64,000 bases of DNA from Isoptericola jiangsuensis (GTDB lineage Bacteria; Actinomycetota; Actinomycetes; Actinomycetales; Cellulomonadaceae). The notes beneath the pieces were generated by a model. The model was given only the letters and a program-made list of their open reading frames with translations, was not told the DNA's origin and ran no database searches. Below are positions 27,118 through 37,580 of the stretch, piece by piece (the stretch's first letter is position 1; each line of letters begins with the position of its first letter). The translations under genes were made by a program, and so were the position numbers. The stretch lies in the NCBI RefSeq assembly GCF_002563715.1, contig NZ_PDJJ01000001.1:1922001-1986000 (forward strand), written 5' to 3'.

Positions 27118-28130
27118 CCACCGCCGCCCGGATCGCCACGTCGATCCCCAGCCCCGACGAGTCCGTCTGGCACCTCGGCCCCGTGCCGCTGCGCGCCTAC
27201 GCGCTGGCGATCCTCGCGGGGATCGTCGTCGCCGTGTGGATGACCACCAAGCGGTGGGTCGCGCGCGGCGGCGAGGCTGACGACGTCCTGGACATCGCCT
27301 TCTGGGCCGTCCCGTTCGGCATCGTCGGCGGCCGGCTCTACCACGTCTTCTCCACGCCCGACCCCTACTTCGGCGAGGGCGGCGACCCGGTCAAGGCCCT
27401 CTACATCTGGCAGGGCGGCCTCGGCATCTGGGGCGCCGTCGCGCTCGGCGCGGTCGGCGCGTGGATCGGCTGCCGCCGCAAGGGCGTCCGCCTCAGCTCC
27501 TTCGCCGACGCGCTCGCCCCCGGCCTGCTCGTCGCCCAGGCGATCGGTCGCCTCGGCAACTGGTTCAACCAGGAGCTGTTCGGGGCACCGACCACGCTCC
27601 CGTGGGGCCTCGAGATCGACCCCGACGTCATCGAGCAGCTCAACGCCGCCACCGGCACGTCGTTCGCCGCGGGCACCCTGTTCCACCCGACGTTCCTGTA
27701 CGAGATGCTCTGGAACCTCGGGGCGGCAGCCCTCCTGATCTGGCTCGACCGTCGGTACAGACTCGGTCATGGGAGGGTATTCTGGGCCTACGTCGCGCTC
27801 TACACCCTTGGCCGGGTGTGGATCGAGATGCTCCGCATCGACACCGCCGAGGTGGTGCTCGGTCTGCGGCTGAACGTGTGGACGTCGATCGTGCTGGGGC
27901 TGCTCGCCCTGGTCGCGTTCGTCGTCATCGGACGGCTGCGCCCGGGCCGCGAGGACGGTGTGGCGCTGCCTGGTCGCGAACCCCGTGACCAGGACGCCGT
28001 CGAGGCGGCGACCGAGACCGACGACGCTCCCCGAGGAACGGACGCGTCCGACCCCGAGGGCGCCACCGACACGACCGCCACGGGAACGCGGGCCACCGGG
28101 ACCGACCAGGACCCGGCACCGCACGCCTGA
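27114..28130 (+). CDS. lgt: Prolipoprotein diacylglyceryl transferase Lgt
   Basis: A 338-residue integral membrane enzyme with about seven helices that transfers diacylglycerol from phosphatidylglycerol to the lipobox cysteine of prolipoproteins. The signature [13 protein letters not shown] lies near residues 140-154 and the GGRLYHVF loop near 66. The last 45 residues are an acidic Thr/Asp-rich cytoplasmic tail. GTG overlaps the trpA stop. Within the window, the FKBP protein at 15.3 kb is a predicted substrate. Confidence 0.95.
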   Translation: MTTAARIATSIPSPDESVWHLGPVPLRAYALAILAGIVVAVWMTTKRWVARGGEADDVLDIAFWAVPFGIVGGRLYHVFSTPDPYFGEGGDPVKALYIWQGGLGIWGAVALGAVGAWIGCRRKGVRLSSFADALAPGLLVAQAIGRLGNWFNQELFGAPTTLPWGLEIDPDVIEQLNAATGTSFAAGTLFHPTFLYEMLWNLGAAALLIWLDRRYRLGHGRVFWAYVALYTLGRVWIEMLRIDTAEVVLGLRLNVWTSIVLGLLALVAFVVIGRLRPGREDGVALPGREPRDQDAVEAATETDDAPRGTDASDPEGATDTTATGTRATGTDQDPAPHA

Positions 28131-28254
28131 CGTCGGCGAACCGGGTCACCCCCCGGACTCACCGCGTCGAGCATTCCGACGGGCCGACGACGTCCCGAAC
28201 CACCATGCAAGAAGCAGACGCGCCCGCACGCGGGCGCACAGGAGGACGGTGTTG

Positions 28255-31200
28255 ATGACCACGCCGCAGCACTGGGTCGCGCCCCCCGCGGCGCAGGGCC
28301 TCTACGACCCCGCGTCCGAGCACGACGCCTGCGGTGTCGCCTTCGTGGCGACCCTGCGCGGGACGCCCGGCCGCGACATCGTCGATGCGGGCCTGACCGC
28401 CCTGCTCAACCTGGACCACCGCGGTGCGGTGGGCGCCGAGGAGAACAGCGGCGACGGCGCGGGGATCCTCACGCAGATCCCCGACGCGTTCGTCCGCGAC
28501 GTCGTGGACGCGGAGCTCCCGCCCGCGGGCCGGTACGCCATCGGGATGGCGTTCCTGCCGCAGGACCCGGCCGAGGCCGACGCGCTGGCCCGCCGGTTCG
28601 AGGCCATCGCCGTCGAGGAGAAGCTCGACGTGCTCGCCTGGCGCGACGTCCCCGTGACCGCCGACCTCGTCGGCCCGACCGCGCGCGCGTCGATGCCGAC
28701 GTTCCGCCAGGTCGTCGTCGCGGACCCCGAGCGCGAGCTCGCCGGCCTCGACCTGGACCGGCGCACGTACCGGCTGCGCAAGCGCGCCGAGCACGAGCTG
28801 GACCTGTTCTTCGCGTCGCTCTCGGCGCGCACGGTGACCTACAAGGGCATGCTGACCACGGCCCAGCTGGAGCCGTTCTTCCCGGACCTGTCCGACCCGC
28901 GCTACGCGTCCGAGATCGCGCTGGTCCACTCCCGGTTCTCGACCAACACGTTCCCCTCGTGGCCGCTCGCCCAGCCGTTCCGCCTCATCGCGCACAACGG
29001 CGAGATCAACACGGTCAAGGGCAACCGCAACTGGATGGCCGCCCGCGAGGGCACGCTCTCCAGCGACGTGCTCGGGGACCTCGCGCCGCTCCTGCCGGTG
29101 TGCAGCGAGGGCTCCAGCGACTCGGCGAGCTTCGACGAGGTGCTCGAGCTGCTGCACCTGTCGGGCCGGTCGCTGCCGCACTCGGTGCTCATGATGGTCC
29201 CCGAGGCGTGGGAGAACCACACCGAGATGGACCCCGCGCGCCGGGCGTTCTACCAGTACCACGCGAACCTCATCGAGCCGTGGGACGGCCCGGCCAACCT
29301 GACGTTCACCGACGGCACGCTCATCGGCGCGGTCCTGGACCGCAACGGCCTGCGTCCGGGCCGCTACTGGGTCACGGAGGACGGCCTGGTCGTCCTCGGG
29401 TCCGAGGCGGGCGTCCTCGACATCGACCCGGCGACGGTCGTGCGCAAGGGCCGCCTGGAGCCGGGCCGCATGTTCCTCGTCGACACGGCCCAGGGCCGCA
29501 TCGTCGAGGACGACGAGATCAAGTCCCAGCTGGCCGCGCAGCGTCCCTACGGCGAGTGGATCGAGCAGAACTCGATCGCGCTCGAGTCGCTGCCCGAGCG
29601 CGAGCACGTCGCCCACTCGCCGGCGTCCGTGCAGCGCCGCCAGCGGGCCTTCGGGTACACCTCCGAGGAGCTCAAGGTCATCCTCACGCCGATGGCGAAC
29701 ACGGGCGCCGAGCCGCTCGGCGCCATGGGCTCGGACACGCCCGTGGCCGTGCTGTCGAACCGGCCGCGGCTGCTGTTCGACTACTTCACGCAGATGTTCG
29801 CCCAGGTGACCAACCCGCCGCTCGACGCGATCCGCGAGGAGCTCGTCACGTCGATCGGCGGCGCGATCGGCCCGGAGCCGAACCTGCTGTCGGACACCCC
29901 GCTGCACGCCCGCAAGCTGCTGCTGCCGTTCCCCGTGCTCGACAACGACGAGCTCGCCAAGATCGTGCGCATCGACCGCGACGCGCGGCTCGAGGGCGAG
30001 TTCCGCGCCGTCATCGTGCGCGGCCTCTACGACGTGTCCGGGGGCGGTCGTGCCCTGCAGGAGCGCCTGCAGGAGATCTTCGCCCAGGTCGACGCGGCCA
30101 TCGAGGACGGCGCGACGCACATCGTCCTGTCGGACCGCGACTCGGACGCCGAGCGCGCCCCGATCCCGTCGCTGCTGCTCACCAGCGCCGTGCACCACCA
30201 CCTGCTGCGCCGGCAGACCCGCACGCGGATCTCGCTGCTCGTCGAGGCCGGCGACGTGCGCGAGGTGCACCACGTCGCGCTGCTCATCGGCTACGGCGCC
30301 GCCGCGGTGAACCCGTACCTGGCCATGGAGACGGTCGAGGACCTGGCCCGTCGCGGCTACCTCGAGGTCGCGCCCGAGACGGCCGTGAAGAACCTCATCA
30401 AGGCGCTCGGCAAGGGCGTCCTCAAGGTGATGTCCAAGATGGGCATCTCCACGATCATGTCGTACCGCGGCGCGCAGGTCTTCGAGGCCGTCGGGCTGTC
30501 GCACGAGCTGGTCGAGGACTACTTCACGGGCACGACGAGCCGCCTGGCCGGCATCGGCCTGGACGTCCTGGCCGCCGAGACCGCGGCCCGGCACACCGAG
30601 GCCTACCCGGCCTCGGGCAACCACGCCCCGCACGAGCGCCTCACCACCGGTGGCGAGTACCAGTGGCGCCGCGACGGCGAGGAGCACCTGTTCGACCCGG
30701 AGACGGTGTTCCGCCTCCAGCACGCGACCCGGTCGGGGCGGATGGACATCTTCCGCCAGTACACGCACCGTGTCGACGAGCAGTCGGAGCGCCTCATGAC
30801 GCTGCGCGGCCTGCTGCGCTTCGCCGAGGGCCGCGAGCCGGTGCCGCTGGACGAGGTCGAGCCCGTCAGCGAGATCGTCAAGCGGTTCAACACCGGTGCG
30901 ATGTCCTACGGTGCGATCAGCCAGGAGATGCACGAGACCCTCGCGGTCGCGATGAACCAGCTCGACGGGCGGTCCAACTCCGGCGAGGGCGGCGAGGACC
31001 CCGAGCGCCTCTACGACCCGCAGCGTCGTTCGCGCGTCAAGCAGATCGCCTCGGGCCGGTTCGGCGTCACCAGCGAGTACCTGACGCAGGCCGACGACAT
31101 CCAGCTCAAGCTCGCGCAGGGCGCCAAGCCCGGCGAGGGCGGCCAGCTGCCCGGCCCGAAGGTCTACCCGTGGGTGGCCCGCACCCGGCACTCGACGCCG

Positions 31201-32823
31201 GGCGTCGGCCTCATCTCGCCGCCGCCGCACCACGACATCTACTCGATCGAAGACCTGGCGCAGCTCATCCACGACGCCAAGAACGCGAACCCGAGCGCCC
31301 GGATCCACGTCAAGCTCGTCTCCGAGTTCGGCGTCGGCACGGTCGCCACGGGCGTGTCGAAGGCGCACGCGGACGTCGTCCTCATCTCGGGCCACGACGG
31401 CGGCACGGGCGCGAGCCCGCTGACGTCGCTCAAGCACGCCGGCACGCCCTGGGAGATCGGCCTGGCCGAGACCCAGCAGACGCTCGTGCTCAACAACCTG
31501 CGCGACCGGATCACGGTGCAGGTCGACGGCCAGATGAAGACCGGCCGCGACGTCGTCGTGGCCGCGCTGCTGGGCGCCGAGGAGTTCGGCTTCGCCACCG
31601 CGCCGATGGTGGTCTCGGGCTGCATCATGATGCGCGTCTGCCACCTCGACACCTGCCCCGTGGGCGTCGCCACGCAGAACCCCGAGTTGCGCCGCCGGTT
31701 CACCGGCAGCCCGGAGTTCGTCGTCAACTTCTTCGAGTTCATCGCCACCGAGGTGCGCGAGCACCTCGCCGCGCTCGGCTTCCGCTCGATCGAGGAGGCC
31801 GTCGGCCAGGTGCAGGTGCTCGACACCCGCGACGCCGTCGACCACTGGAAGGCGCAGGGCCTGGACCTCGCGCCCGTGCTCGAGCGGATCGAGCCCCCGG
31901 CGGGCTCGGCCCTGTACCGCACCCAGGCGCAGGACCACGGCCTGGACCGGGCGCTCGACCAGCAGCTCATCGCAGCGGCGAAGCCCGCCCTGGAGGACGC
32001 CCGCCCGGTGCGCATGGAGTTCCCCGTGCGCAACGTCAACCGGACCGTCGGCACGATGCTCGGCCACGAGGTGACCAAGCGGTACCGCGGCGAGGGCCTG
32101 CCCGACGACACGATCGAGGTCGTGCTCACCGGTTCCGCCGGCCAGTCGTTCGGCGCGTTCCTGCCCCGCGGCGTCACGCTGCGCCTGTTCGGCGACGCGA
32201 ACGACTACGTCGGCAAGGGACTCTCGGGTGGCCGCGTCGTCGTCCGCCCCGACCGGGCCGCCGTGCTCGAGGGCGCCGCGAACGTCATCGCGGGCAACGT
32301 CATCGGCTACGGCGCGACGTCGGGCGAGGTCCTGCTGCGCGGCCGCGTGGGCGAGCGCTTCGGCGTCCGCAACTCCGGGGCGACCCTGGTCGTCGAGGGC
32401 GTGGGCGACCACGGCTGCGAGTACATGACCGGCGGCGAGGTGCTGGTGCTCGGCCCCACGGGCCGCAACTTCGGCGCCGGGATGTCCGGCGGCGTCGCCT
32501 ACGTGCTGGACCTGCGGACCGCGGCGATGAACTCGTCGTCGGTGGCCTCGGGCGAGCTCGTCGTGGGCGCCCTGACCGACGAGGACTGGTCGCGGGTGCG
32601 TGAGCTGCTGGAGCGGCACGCCGCCGAGACCGGCTCGACCGTCGCCGCCGCGCTGCTGGACGACGACGGTGCGCGCGCCCGGTTCTCCCGGGTGCTGCCG
32701 CCCGCGTGGGCCAACGTCCGCGCGGCACTGGCCGAGGCCGAGGCGGCGGGCACGCCGCTCGGCGAGGGCGAGGACTTCGACCCCACCCTGTGGGAGCGCA
32801 TCATGGAGGTGGCTCGTGGCTGA
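28255..32823 (+). CDS. gltB: Glutamate synthase large subunit GltB
   Basis: A 1522-residue NADPH-GOGAT alpha subunit making glutamate from glutamine and 2-oxoglutarate. A propeptide of about 25 residues precedes the nucleophile Cys26 in EHDACGVAF, the class II amidotransferase residue. A central linking domain, the FMN barrel (about 830-1220) and the C-terminal beta-helix GXGXG domain follow. Cys1123, Cys1129 and Cys1134 (CxxxxxCxxxxC) bind the 3Fe-4S cluster. The ATG at 28255 has GGAGG at 28241-28245; GTG and TTG codons just upstream are in frame. It overlaps gltD by 8 nt. The 124-bp region before it holds only a short GC hairpin at 28220-28237. Confidence 0.97.
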   Translation: MTTPQHWVAPPAAQGLYDPASEHDACGVAFVATLRGTPGRDIVDAGLTALLNLDHRGAVGAEENSGDGAGILTQIPDAFVRDVVDAELPPAGRYAIGMAFLPQDPAEADALARRFEAIAVEEKLDVLAWRDVPVTADLVGPTARASMPTFRQVVVADPERELAGLDLDRRTYRLRKRAEHELDLFFASLSARTVTYKGMLTTAQLEPFFPDLSDPRYASEIALVHSRFSTNTFPSWPLAQPFRLIAHNGEINTVKGNRNWMAAREGTLSSDVLGDLAPLLPVCSEGSSDSASFDEVLELLHLSGRSLPHSVLMMVPEAWENHTEMDPARRAFYQYHANLIEPWDGPANLTFTDGTLIGAVLDRNGLRPGRYWVTEDGLVVLGSEAGVLDIDPATVVRKGRLEPGRMFLVDTAQGRIVEDDEIKSQLAAQRPYGEWIEQNSIALESLPEREHVAHSPASVQRRQRAFGYTSEELKVILTPMANTGAEPLGAMGSDTPVAVLSNRPRLLFDYFTQMFAQVTNPPLDAIREELVTSIGGAIGPEPNLLSDTPLHARKLLLPFPVLDNDELAKIVRIDRDARLEGEFRAVIVRGLYDVSGGGRALQERLQEIFAQVDAAIEDGATHIVLSDRDSDAERAPIPSLLLTSAVHHHLLRRQTRTRISLLVEAGDVREVHHVALLIGYGAAAVNPYLAMETVEDLARRGYLEVAPETAVKNLIKALGKGVLKVMSKMGISTIMSYRGAQVFEAVGLSHELVEDYFTGTTSRLAGIGLDVLAAETAARHTEAYPASGNHAPHERLTTGGEYQWRRDGEEHLFDPETVFRLQHATRSGRMDIFRQYTHRVDEQSERLMTLRGLLRFAEGREPVPLDEVEPVSEIVKRFNTGAMSYGAISQEMHETLAVAMNQLDGRSNSGEGGEDPERLYDPQRRSRVKQIASGRFGVTSEYLTQADDIQLKLAQGAKPGEGGQLPGPKVYPWVARTRHSTPGVGLISPPPHHDIYSIEDLAQLIHDAKNANPSARIHVKLVSEFGVGTVATGVSKAHADVVLISGHDGGTGASPLTSLKHAGTPWEIGLAETQQTLVLNNLRDRITVQVDGQMKTGRDVVVAALLGAEEFGFATAPMVVSGCIMMRVCHLDTCPVGVATQNPELRRRFTGSPEFVVNFFEFIATEVREHLAALGFRSIEEAVGQVQVLDTRDAVDHWKAQGLDLAPVLERIEPPAGSALYRTQAQDHGLDRALDQQLIAAAKPALEDARPVRMEFPVRNVNRTVGTMLGHEVTKRYRGEGLPDDTIEVVLTGSAGQSFGAFLPRGVTLRLFGDANDYVGKGLSGGRVVVRPDRAAVLEGAANVIAGNVIGYGATSGEVLLRGRVGERFGVRNSGATLVVEGVGDHGCEYMTGGEVLVLGPTGRNFGAGMSGGVAYVLDLRTAAMNSSSVASGELVVGALTDEDWSRVRELLERHAAETGSTVAAALLDDDGARARFSRVLPPAWANVRAALAEAEAAGTPLGEGEDFDPTLWERIMEVARG

Positions 32824-34282
32824 TCCCCGCGGATTCCTGAAGGTGCGGGAGCGTGAGCTCCCGCCGAACCGCCCCGTCGAGGTGCGGCTGCGCGACTGGA
32901 AGGACACCCACGCGCACCGCACCGAGGGCCAGCCGTTCCTCAAGGAGCAGGCGGGCCGCTGCATGGACTGCGGCATCCCGTTCTGCCACCAGGGCTGCCC
33001 GCTGGGCAACCTCATCCCCGAGTGGAACGACCTCGTCCGTCAGGGCCAGTGGGCCGACGCCATCGAGCGGCTGCACGCGACGAACAACTTCCCGGAGTTC
33101 ACGGGCCGCGTCTGCCCCGCGCCGTGCGAGTCGAGCTGCGTGCTGGGCATCAACCAGCCCGCGGTGACGATCAAGAACATCGAGGTCTCGATCATCGACG
33201 AGGCGTTCGAGCGCGGGCTCGTCCGCCCCCAGGTGCCGCAGCGCCTCACCGGCAACACGGTCGCCGTCGTCGGCTCGGGTCCCGCAGGCCTGGCCGCGGC
33301 GCAGCAGCTCACCCGCGCGGGTCACACCGTGGTGGTGTACGAGCGCGACGACGCGATCGGCGGCCTGCTGCGCTACGGCATCCCCGACTTCAAGCTGGAG
33401 AAGGGCCACATCGACCGTCGTCTCGAGCAGATGACGGCCGAGGGCACCCGGTTCCGGCCCGGCGTCGAGATCGGCACCGACATCACGTGGGACGCGCTGC
33501 GCCGTCGGTTCGACGCCGTCGTGCTGGCCACCGGCGCCACGGTCCCGCGCGAGCTCGCGGTCCAGGGCCGCGACCTGGCGGGCGTGCACGTCGCGATGGA
33601 CTTCCTCACGCCGGCGAACAAGGCCGCGGCGGGCGAGCCCGTCGAGGGTGCGCCGAGCGCCGAGGGCAAGCACGTCATCGTCATCGGCGGAGGCGACACC
33701 GGCTCCGACTGCGTGGGCACGTCCCTGCGGCAGGGTGCGGCCAGCGTCACCACGCTCGCCATCGGCAAGCGCCCGCCGCACGAGCGGCCCGCGACCCAGC
33801 CGTGGCCGACCGACCCGATCCTGTTCGAGGTGTCCACCTCGCACGAGGAGGGTGGCGAGCGCCGCTTCCTGGCCTCGACGGTCGAGCTCGTCGGCGACGA
33901 CGAGGGCAAGGTCGTGGCGCTGCGGGTCGCCGAGACGGAGTACCTCCCCGACGGCCGTCGCGTGCCGAAGGCCGGGACCGAGCAGGAGATCCCCGCGGAC
34001 CTCGTGCTGGTCGCGATGGGGTTCACGGGTCCGGAGACGGACTCACTGGTCGCCCAGACGGGCGCCGAGACGACGAGCCGTGGCCTCGTGCACCGTGGCG
34101 AGGACTACGCGGCCTCCGTGCCGGGGGTGTTCGTCGCCGGTGACGCGGGCCGCGGCCAGTCGCTGATCGTGTGGGCCATCGCGGAGGGGCGGGCGACCGC
34201 CGCCGCGGTGGACGCATTCCTCCAGGGCTCCACGGAGCTGCCGGCCCCGGTGGGCCCGCGCACCGTCGCCCTGAGAGGATGA
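32816..34282 (+). CDS. gltD: Glutamate synthase small subunit GltD
   Basis: A 488-residue beta subunit feeding electrons from NADPH through FAD and two 4Fe-4S clusters to GltB. The N-terminal cluster motif is [17 protein letters not shown] near residues 44-60. The FAD site is [12 protein letters not shown] near 151 and the NAD(P) site [11 protein letters not shown] near 293. The GTG start lies inside the end of gltB. The gene ends 8 nt before a hairpin. Confidence 0.97.
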   Translation: MADPRGFLKVRERELPPNRPVEVRLRDWKDTHAHRTEGQPFLKEQAGRCMDCGIPFCHQGCPLGNLIPEWNDLVRQGQWADAIERLHATNNFPEFTGRVCPAPCESSCVLGINQPAVTIKNIEVSIIDEAFERGLVRPQVPQRLTGNTVAVVGSGPAGLAAAQQLTRAGHTVVVYERDDAIGGLLRYGIPDFKLEKGHIDRRLEQMTAEGTRFRPGVEIGTDITWDALRRRFDAVVLATGATVPRELAVQGRDLAGVHVAMDFLTPANKAAAGEPVEGAPSAEGKHVIVIGGGDTGSDCVGTSLRQGAASVTTLAIGKRPPHERPATQPWPTDPILFEVSTSHEEGGERRFLASTVELVGDDEGKVVALRVAETEYLPDGRRVPKAGTEQEIPADLVLVAMGFTGPETDSLVAQTGAETTSRGLVHRGEDYAASVPGVFVAGDAGRGQSLIVWAIAEGRATAAAVDAFLQGSTELPAPVGPRTVALRG

Positions 34283-34289
34283 GACAAGA

Positions 34290-34338
34290 CCCGGGCGCCG
34301 TGGGGCGCCCGGGCACGGTCCCGGTGGCGCCGGGACCG
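34290..34338 (+). terminator. Two adjacent hairpins between gltD and pyk
   Basis: A 10-bp stem (34290-34299 with 34304-34313, 4-nt loop) lies just after gltD and probably terminates it. A second 9-bp stem (34316-34324 with 34330-34338) follows directly, 21 nt before the pyk ATG; it could be part of the pyk leader or reinforce termination. Confidence 0.65.
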
Positions 34339-34359
34339 TACGACGACGAGGCTGGAGAC

Positions 34360-35799
34360 ATGCGCAGAGCGAAGATCGTGTGCACCATCGGACCCGCGAC
34401 GGCGTCCCCGGAGAAGCTCCGGGAGCTGGTCGACGCGGGTATGGACGTGGCCCGGATCAACCGGAGCCACGGTGAGAAGTCGGAGCACGAGGCCGTCTAC
34501 CACGGCGTGCGGGCTGCGGCGAAGGACGCAGGGCGGAACGTCGCCGTGCTCGTGGACCTGCAGGGTCCCAAGATCCGGCTCGGCCGGTTCGCCGGTGACG
34601 AGAAGCACTTCCTGAACGAGGGCGACACGTTCACCATCACCACGGAGGACGTGGAGGGGTCGCGCGAGCTGGTCTCGACGACGCACCTCGGCCTCCCGCA
34701 GGACGCCCGGGTCGGCGACCCGATCCTCATCGACGACGGCAAGGTCCGCGTGCGCGTGACCGCGGTCGAGGGCCCCCGGGTCGTCACCACCGTCGAGATC
34801 CCCGGCCCCGTGTCGAACAACAAGGGCCTCAACCTGCCCGGCGTCGCGGTCTCCGTGCCGGCGCTGAGCGAGAAGGACACCGACGACCTGCGCTGGGCGC
34901 TGCGTCTCGGCGCCGACCTCATCGCGCTGTCCTTCGTGCGCAACGCGAAGGACTACGACGACGTCCGCACGATCATGGACGAGGAGGGGCGTGTCGTCCC
35001 CGTCATCGCCAAGATCGAGAAGCCGCAGGCGGTGGAGAACCTCGAGGAGGTCGTCGCCGCGTTCGACGGCTTCATGGTGGCCCGCGGCGACCTCGCCGTG
35101 GAGATGCCGCTGGAGCAGGTCCCGCTCGTGCAGAAGCGCATCGTCGAGCTGGCGCGTCGCAACGCCAAGCCCGTGATCGTCGCGACGCAGGTGCTCGAGT
35201 CGATGACCACGAGCCCGCGCCCGACGCGTGCCGAGGCCTCGGACTGCGCGAACGCCGTCCTGGACGGTGCAGACGCGGTCATGCTCTCGGGCGAGACGTC
35301 GGTGGGCGACTACCCGATCGTCACCGTGCAGACGATGGCCTCCATCATCGAGGCCACCGAGGAGATGGGCCGGGAGCGCATCGCGCCGCTCGGTTCGACC
35401 CCGCACACGCGTGGCGGCGTCATCACCCGGGCCGCCGCCGAGATCGGCGAGACGCTCGGCGTGAAGTACCTGGTGACGTTCACCCAGTCGGGCGACTCGG
35501 CGAAGCGCATGTCGCGCCTGCGCTCGGGCATCCCGCTGCTGGCGTTCACCCCGGTGGAGTCGGTGCGCAACGTGCTGGCGCTCACCTGGGGCACGACGAC
35601 CTACCAGGTGCCGCGGGTCGACTCGGTCGACGCGATGGTGACCCAGGTCGACCAGACCCTCCAGGCCAACGGCCTGGCCGAGGTCGGCGACCGTGTCGTC
35701 ATCGTCTCGGGCGCGCCGGTCGGCGTCCCGGGCACGACCAACTCGATCCTGGTCCACAAGGTGGGTTCGAGCTCGGACGCGCACGCCATCGCGGAGTGA
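34360..35799 (+). CDS. pyk: Pyruvate kinase
   Basis: A 479-residue glycolytic enzyme converting phosphoenolpyruvate and ADP to pyruvate and ATP. The barrel begins RRAKIVCTIGPA with the substrate loop ARINRSHG, the catalytic lysine region is PVIAKIEKPQAVEN, and the metal/substrate motif MVARGDLAVEMP follows. The C-terminal allosteric domain (about 345-479) contains the FTQSGDSAKRMSRLR segment. The ATG at 34360 has CTGGAG upstream. A very strong hairpin follows the stop. Confidence 0.97.
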   Translation: MRRAKIVCTIGPATASPEKLRELVDAGMDVARINRSHGEKSEHEAVYHGVRAAAKDAGRNVAVLVDLQGPKIRLGRFAGDEKHFLNEGDTFTITTEDVEGSRELVSTTHLGLPQDARVGDPILIDDGKVRVRVTAVEGPRVVTTVEIPGPVSNNKGLNLPGVAVSVPALSEKDTDDLRWALRLGADLIALSFVRNAKDYDDVRTIMDEEGRVVPVIAKIEKPQAVENLEEVVAAFDGFMVARGDLAVEMPLEQVPLVQKRIVELARRNAKPVIVATQVLESMTTSPRPTRAEASDCANAVLDGADAVMLSGETSVGDYPIVTVQTMASIIEATEEMGRERIAPLGSTPHTRGGVITRAAAEIGETLGVKYLVTFTQSGDSAKRMSRLRSGIPLLAFTPVESVRNVLALTWGTTTYQVPRVDSVDAMVTQVDQTLQANGLAEVGDRVVIVSGAPVGVPGTTNSILVHKVGSSSDAHAIAE

Positions 35800-35805
35800 C
35801 GTCCT

Positions 35806-35853
35806 GAACGCCGCAGGGCCCGTCCACCTCGGTGGACGGGCCCTGCGGCGTTC
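35806..35853. terminator. Bidirectional terminator between pyk and the convergent tRNA gene
   Basis: A perfect 21-bp stem (arms 35806-35826 and 35833-35853) around a 6-nt loop. It begins 6 nt after the pyk stop and ends 5 nt from the tRNA 3' end on the opposite strand, so it can serve both. Confidence 0.88.
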
Positions 35854-35858
35854 GTGGG

Positions 35859-35932
35859 TGCCCCGGGTGGGACTCGAACCCACACTGGATCGGGTTTGAG
35901 CCGATTGCCTCTGCCGATTGGGCTACCGGGGC
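35859..35932 (-). tRNA. tRNA with anticodon CAA (tRNA-Leu by anticodon; short variable arm)
   Basis: A 74-nt cloverleaf on the minus strand. Acceptor GCCCCGG pairs with CCGGGGC, discriminator A; CCA is not encoded. The D-stem is 3 bp. The anticodon stem is ATCGG/CCGAT with loop CTCAAAC, so the anticodon is CAA, reading UUG (Leu). The T-arm is GTGGG-TTCGAGT-CCCAC. The variable region is only 5 nt (CCAGT), whereas tRNA-Leu normally has a long class II arm. The cloverleaf is otherwise intact. The gene is convergent with pyk. Confidence 0.88.
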
Positions 35933-36058
35933 GCGGGGCCCATCGAACCACACCGCCGGGTCGGGCGCCCAACCCGTCCGCGCGGGCGGGAGGCGGGTCG
36001 TGCCGACGGTCACAGCATCCGACCGGCCGCGATGCGCGCGGTGCGCCTGCCGGGGGTC

Positions 36059-36064
36059 TACGAT
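36059..36064 (+). promoter_or_regulatory. -10 hexamer of the ANTAR regulator, deciding its start codon
   Basis: TACGAT ends 7 nt before GTG 36072. The alternative ATG at 36063 would lie inside this hexamer, so if it is the real -10, translation must start at the GTG. Confidence 0.5.
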
Positions 36065-36071
36065 GACAACC

Positions 36072-36728
36072 GTGACCGACGAGAAGCTGCCCCTCGACCT
36101 GCCCCCGATGATCGACGCGGAGCCGGCTCCGGCACCTGCCGCGCCCGCGAAGCCGTCGCGCCGCGCGGTGGTCGCCGAGGACGAGGCGCTCATCCGGATG
36201 GACGTCGTCGAGACGCTCCGGGAGGCGGGCTTCGACGTCGTGGGCGAGGCGGGCGACGGCGAGACCGCCGTGCAGCTCGCGGTGGAGCTCAAGCCGGACG
36301 TCGTCGTCATGGACGTCAAGATGCCCGAGCTCGACGGGATCTCCGCGGCGGAGCGGATCGGCAAGGCGCACGCCGCGCCGGTCGTGCTGCTGACGGCGTT
36401 CTCGCAGACCGAGCTGGTCGAGCGGGCCCGCGACGCCGGCGCCATGGCGTACGTCGTCAAGCCGTTCACCCCGGCGGACCTGCTCCCCGCGGTCGAGATC
36501 GCGATCTCCCGCTACCAGCAGATCGGCGCCCTGGAGTCCGAGGTCGCGGACCTGCAGGAGCGCTTCGAGACCCGCAAGCGCGTGGACCGCGCCAAGGGTC
36601 TGCTCATGACGAAGATGGGGCTGAGCGAGCCGGAGTCCTTCCGCTGGATCCAGAAGACGTCGATGGACCGTCGTCTGACCATGCGCGAGGTGGCCGACGC
36701 CGTGATCGAGCAGGTCGGCGGCGCCTGA
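36072..36728 (+). CDS. pdtaR: ANTAR-domain response regulator (PdtaR-like)
   Basis: A 218-residue transcription antiterminator. After a Pro/Ala-rich N-terminus, the receiver domain (about 30-145) has the acidic pocket AEDE, phospho-acceptor D81 in VVMDVKMPELDG and the YVVKPF lysine. The ANTAR RNA-binding domain (about 155-215) contains RAKGLLMTKMGLSEPESFRWIQK. Family members bind paired hairpins in mRNAs after phosphorylation by a histidine kinase such as PdtaS, which is not in this window. An ATG at 36063 would add 3 residues. Proximity to pyk and a tRNA gene matches the order known in other actinobacteria. Confidence 0.93.
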   Translation: MTDEKLPLDLPPMIDAEPAPAPAAPAKPSRRAVVAEDEALIRMDVVETLREAGFDVVGEAGDGETAVQLAVELKPDVVVMDVKMPELDGISAAERIGKAHAAPVVLLTAFSQTELVERARDAGAMAYVVKPFTPADLLPAVEIAISRYQQIGALESEVADLQERFETRKRVDRAKGLLMTKMGLSEPESFRWIQKTSMDRRLTMREVADAVIEQVGGA

Positions 36729-36739
36729 GACACGTTGTG

Positions 36740-36785
36740 CGACTCCCTGGGGACCGCTAAGGTCACCAGGGAGTCGTTATCGTTT
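36740..36785 (+). terminator. Intrinsic terminator after pdtaR, with a T-rich tail
   Basis: An 11-bp stem (36740-36750 with 36766-36776), a 1x1 mismatch, then a further 4-bp stem and 5-nt loop, followed by TTATCGTTT. It is the only terminator in the window with a clear T-rich tail. Confidence 0.85.
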
Positions 36786-36854
36786 CGTGACCGGTTCCCC
36801 TCGGCGTCTCCCGACGCCGGAGTCGTGCCGTCACAGGATCCGGTAGGGGGTTCG

Positions 36855-37574
36855 ATGCGAGCAGGGATCGAGGTACGCGCCGCGGTCGAGGGCGACCTGC
36901 GTGCCGTCGCCGAGCTGACCGCGGCCCACGTCCCCGAGGGCGGCGCGGTCGCCACCGCGGAGCCCCGCCGCCTGTGCGAGCACCTGAGCGTGCTGGTCGC
37001 CGCCGGCGGCGAGATCCTGGTGGCCCTGGACGACGGCGAGGTCGTCGGCTTCCTCCTCGCCCGCGTGCTCGGGCCGCGCCTCTACGCCACGACCCCGAGC
37101 CTCTACGTCGACGCGATCATGGTGGCGCCGGGCTCGCGGCGTCACGGCGTCGGCCGCGCGCTGCTGGCCGCGGCCCTCGACCTCGCCACGACGGCGGGCG
37201 CGGAGAACGTCTACTGCGCGCCGGCGCCGGGGGCGCGGGACATGCACCGGTTCCTCGCGCAGCTCGGCTTCGCGCCCGCCGCGGGCCACCGCGTGGTGAC
37301 CACGGCCGTGCTGGAACGACGGCTGACGCAGGACGCGGCGCCGCGGCCCACGATCATCCGCCGCGGGGACTCGCGCCGCCGTCGCGACGCCACGAGGGCC
37401 GCGATCGAGGACCTGGTCGCGCGCCGCCGCCGGGCGCGCGAGGCGGGGCTGCCCACCGGTCCCGTGGACCTGCGGGCCTTCCAGGCCGAGCACGCCGCCC
37501 AGGCCGCCGAGCTCGCGGCCGCCCGCGAGGCGGTGCCCGCCGGCCCGCAGGAACCTCGCACCAGCGCGTCCTGA
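36855..37574 (+). CDS. GNAT-family acetyltransferase with a basic C-terminal extension
   Basis: A 239-residue protein. The GNAT fold spans about residues 5-155, with the acetyl-CoA loop VAPGSRRHGVGRALL and the preceding beta strands LYVDAIMV. The last 80 or so residues are outside the fold: Arg-rich, probably helical, with the Ala/Glu-rich stretch FQAEHAAQAAELAAAREA. The start at ATG 36855 is favoured by the GGGGG ribosome site at 36846-36850; in-frame upstream codons overlap the pdtaR terminator. Substrate unknown. It ends 6 bp from the convergent thioesterase gene. Confidence 0.85.
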   Translation: MRAGIEVRAAVEGDLRAVAELTAAHVPEGGAVATAEPRRLCEHLSVLVAAGGEILVALDDGEVVGFLLARVLGPRLYATTPSLYVDAIMVAPGSRRHGVGRALLAAALDLATTAGAENVYCAPAPGARDMHRFLAQLGFAPAAGHRVVTTAVLERRLTQDAAPRPTIIRRGDSRRRRDATRAAIEDLVARRRRAREAGLPTGPVDLRAFQAEHAAQAAELAAAREAVPAGPQEPRTSAS

Positions 37575-37580
37575 CGGCCC

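Noticed and set aside
27755-27790. Slightly AT-richer patch in lgt with a TATTCT hexamer
   Set aside because: It encodes a conserved part of Lgt and has no matching -35 element; not convincing as an internal promoter.
28220-28237. Hairpin just before the gltB ribosome site
   Set aside because: The stem is short (about 7 bp) and such hairpins are common by chance at this GC content; no evidence of a regulatory role.
28159-33015. A 1618-residue open frame antisense to gltB-gltD
   Set aside because: It mirrors gltB and gltD codon by codon, is composed mainly of Arg, Val, Ala, His and Asp, and shows no domain. Long antisense frames are expected at this GC content.
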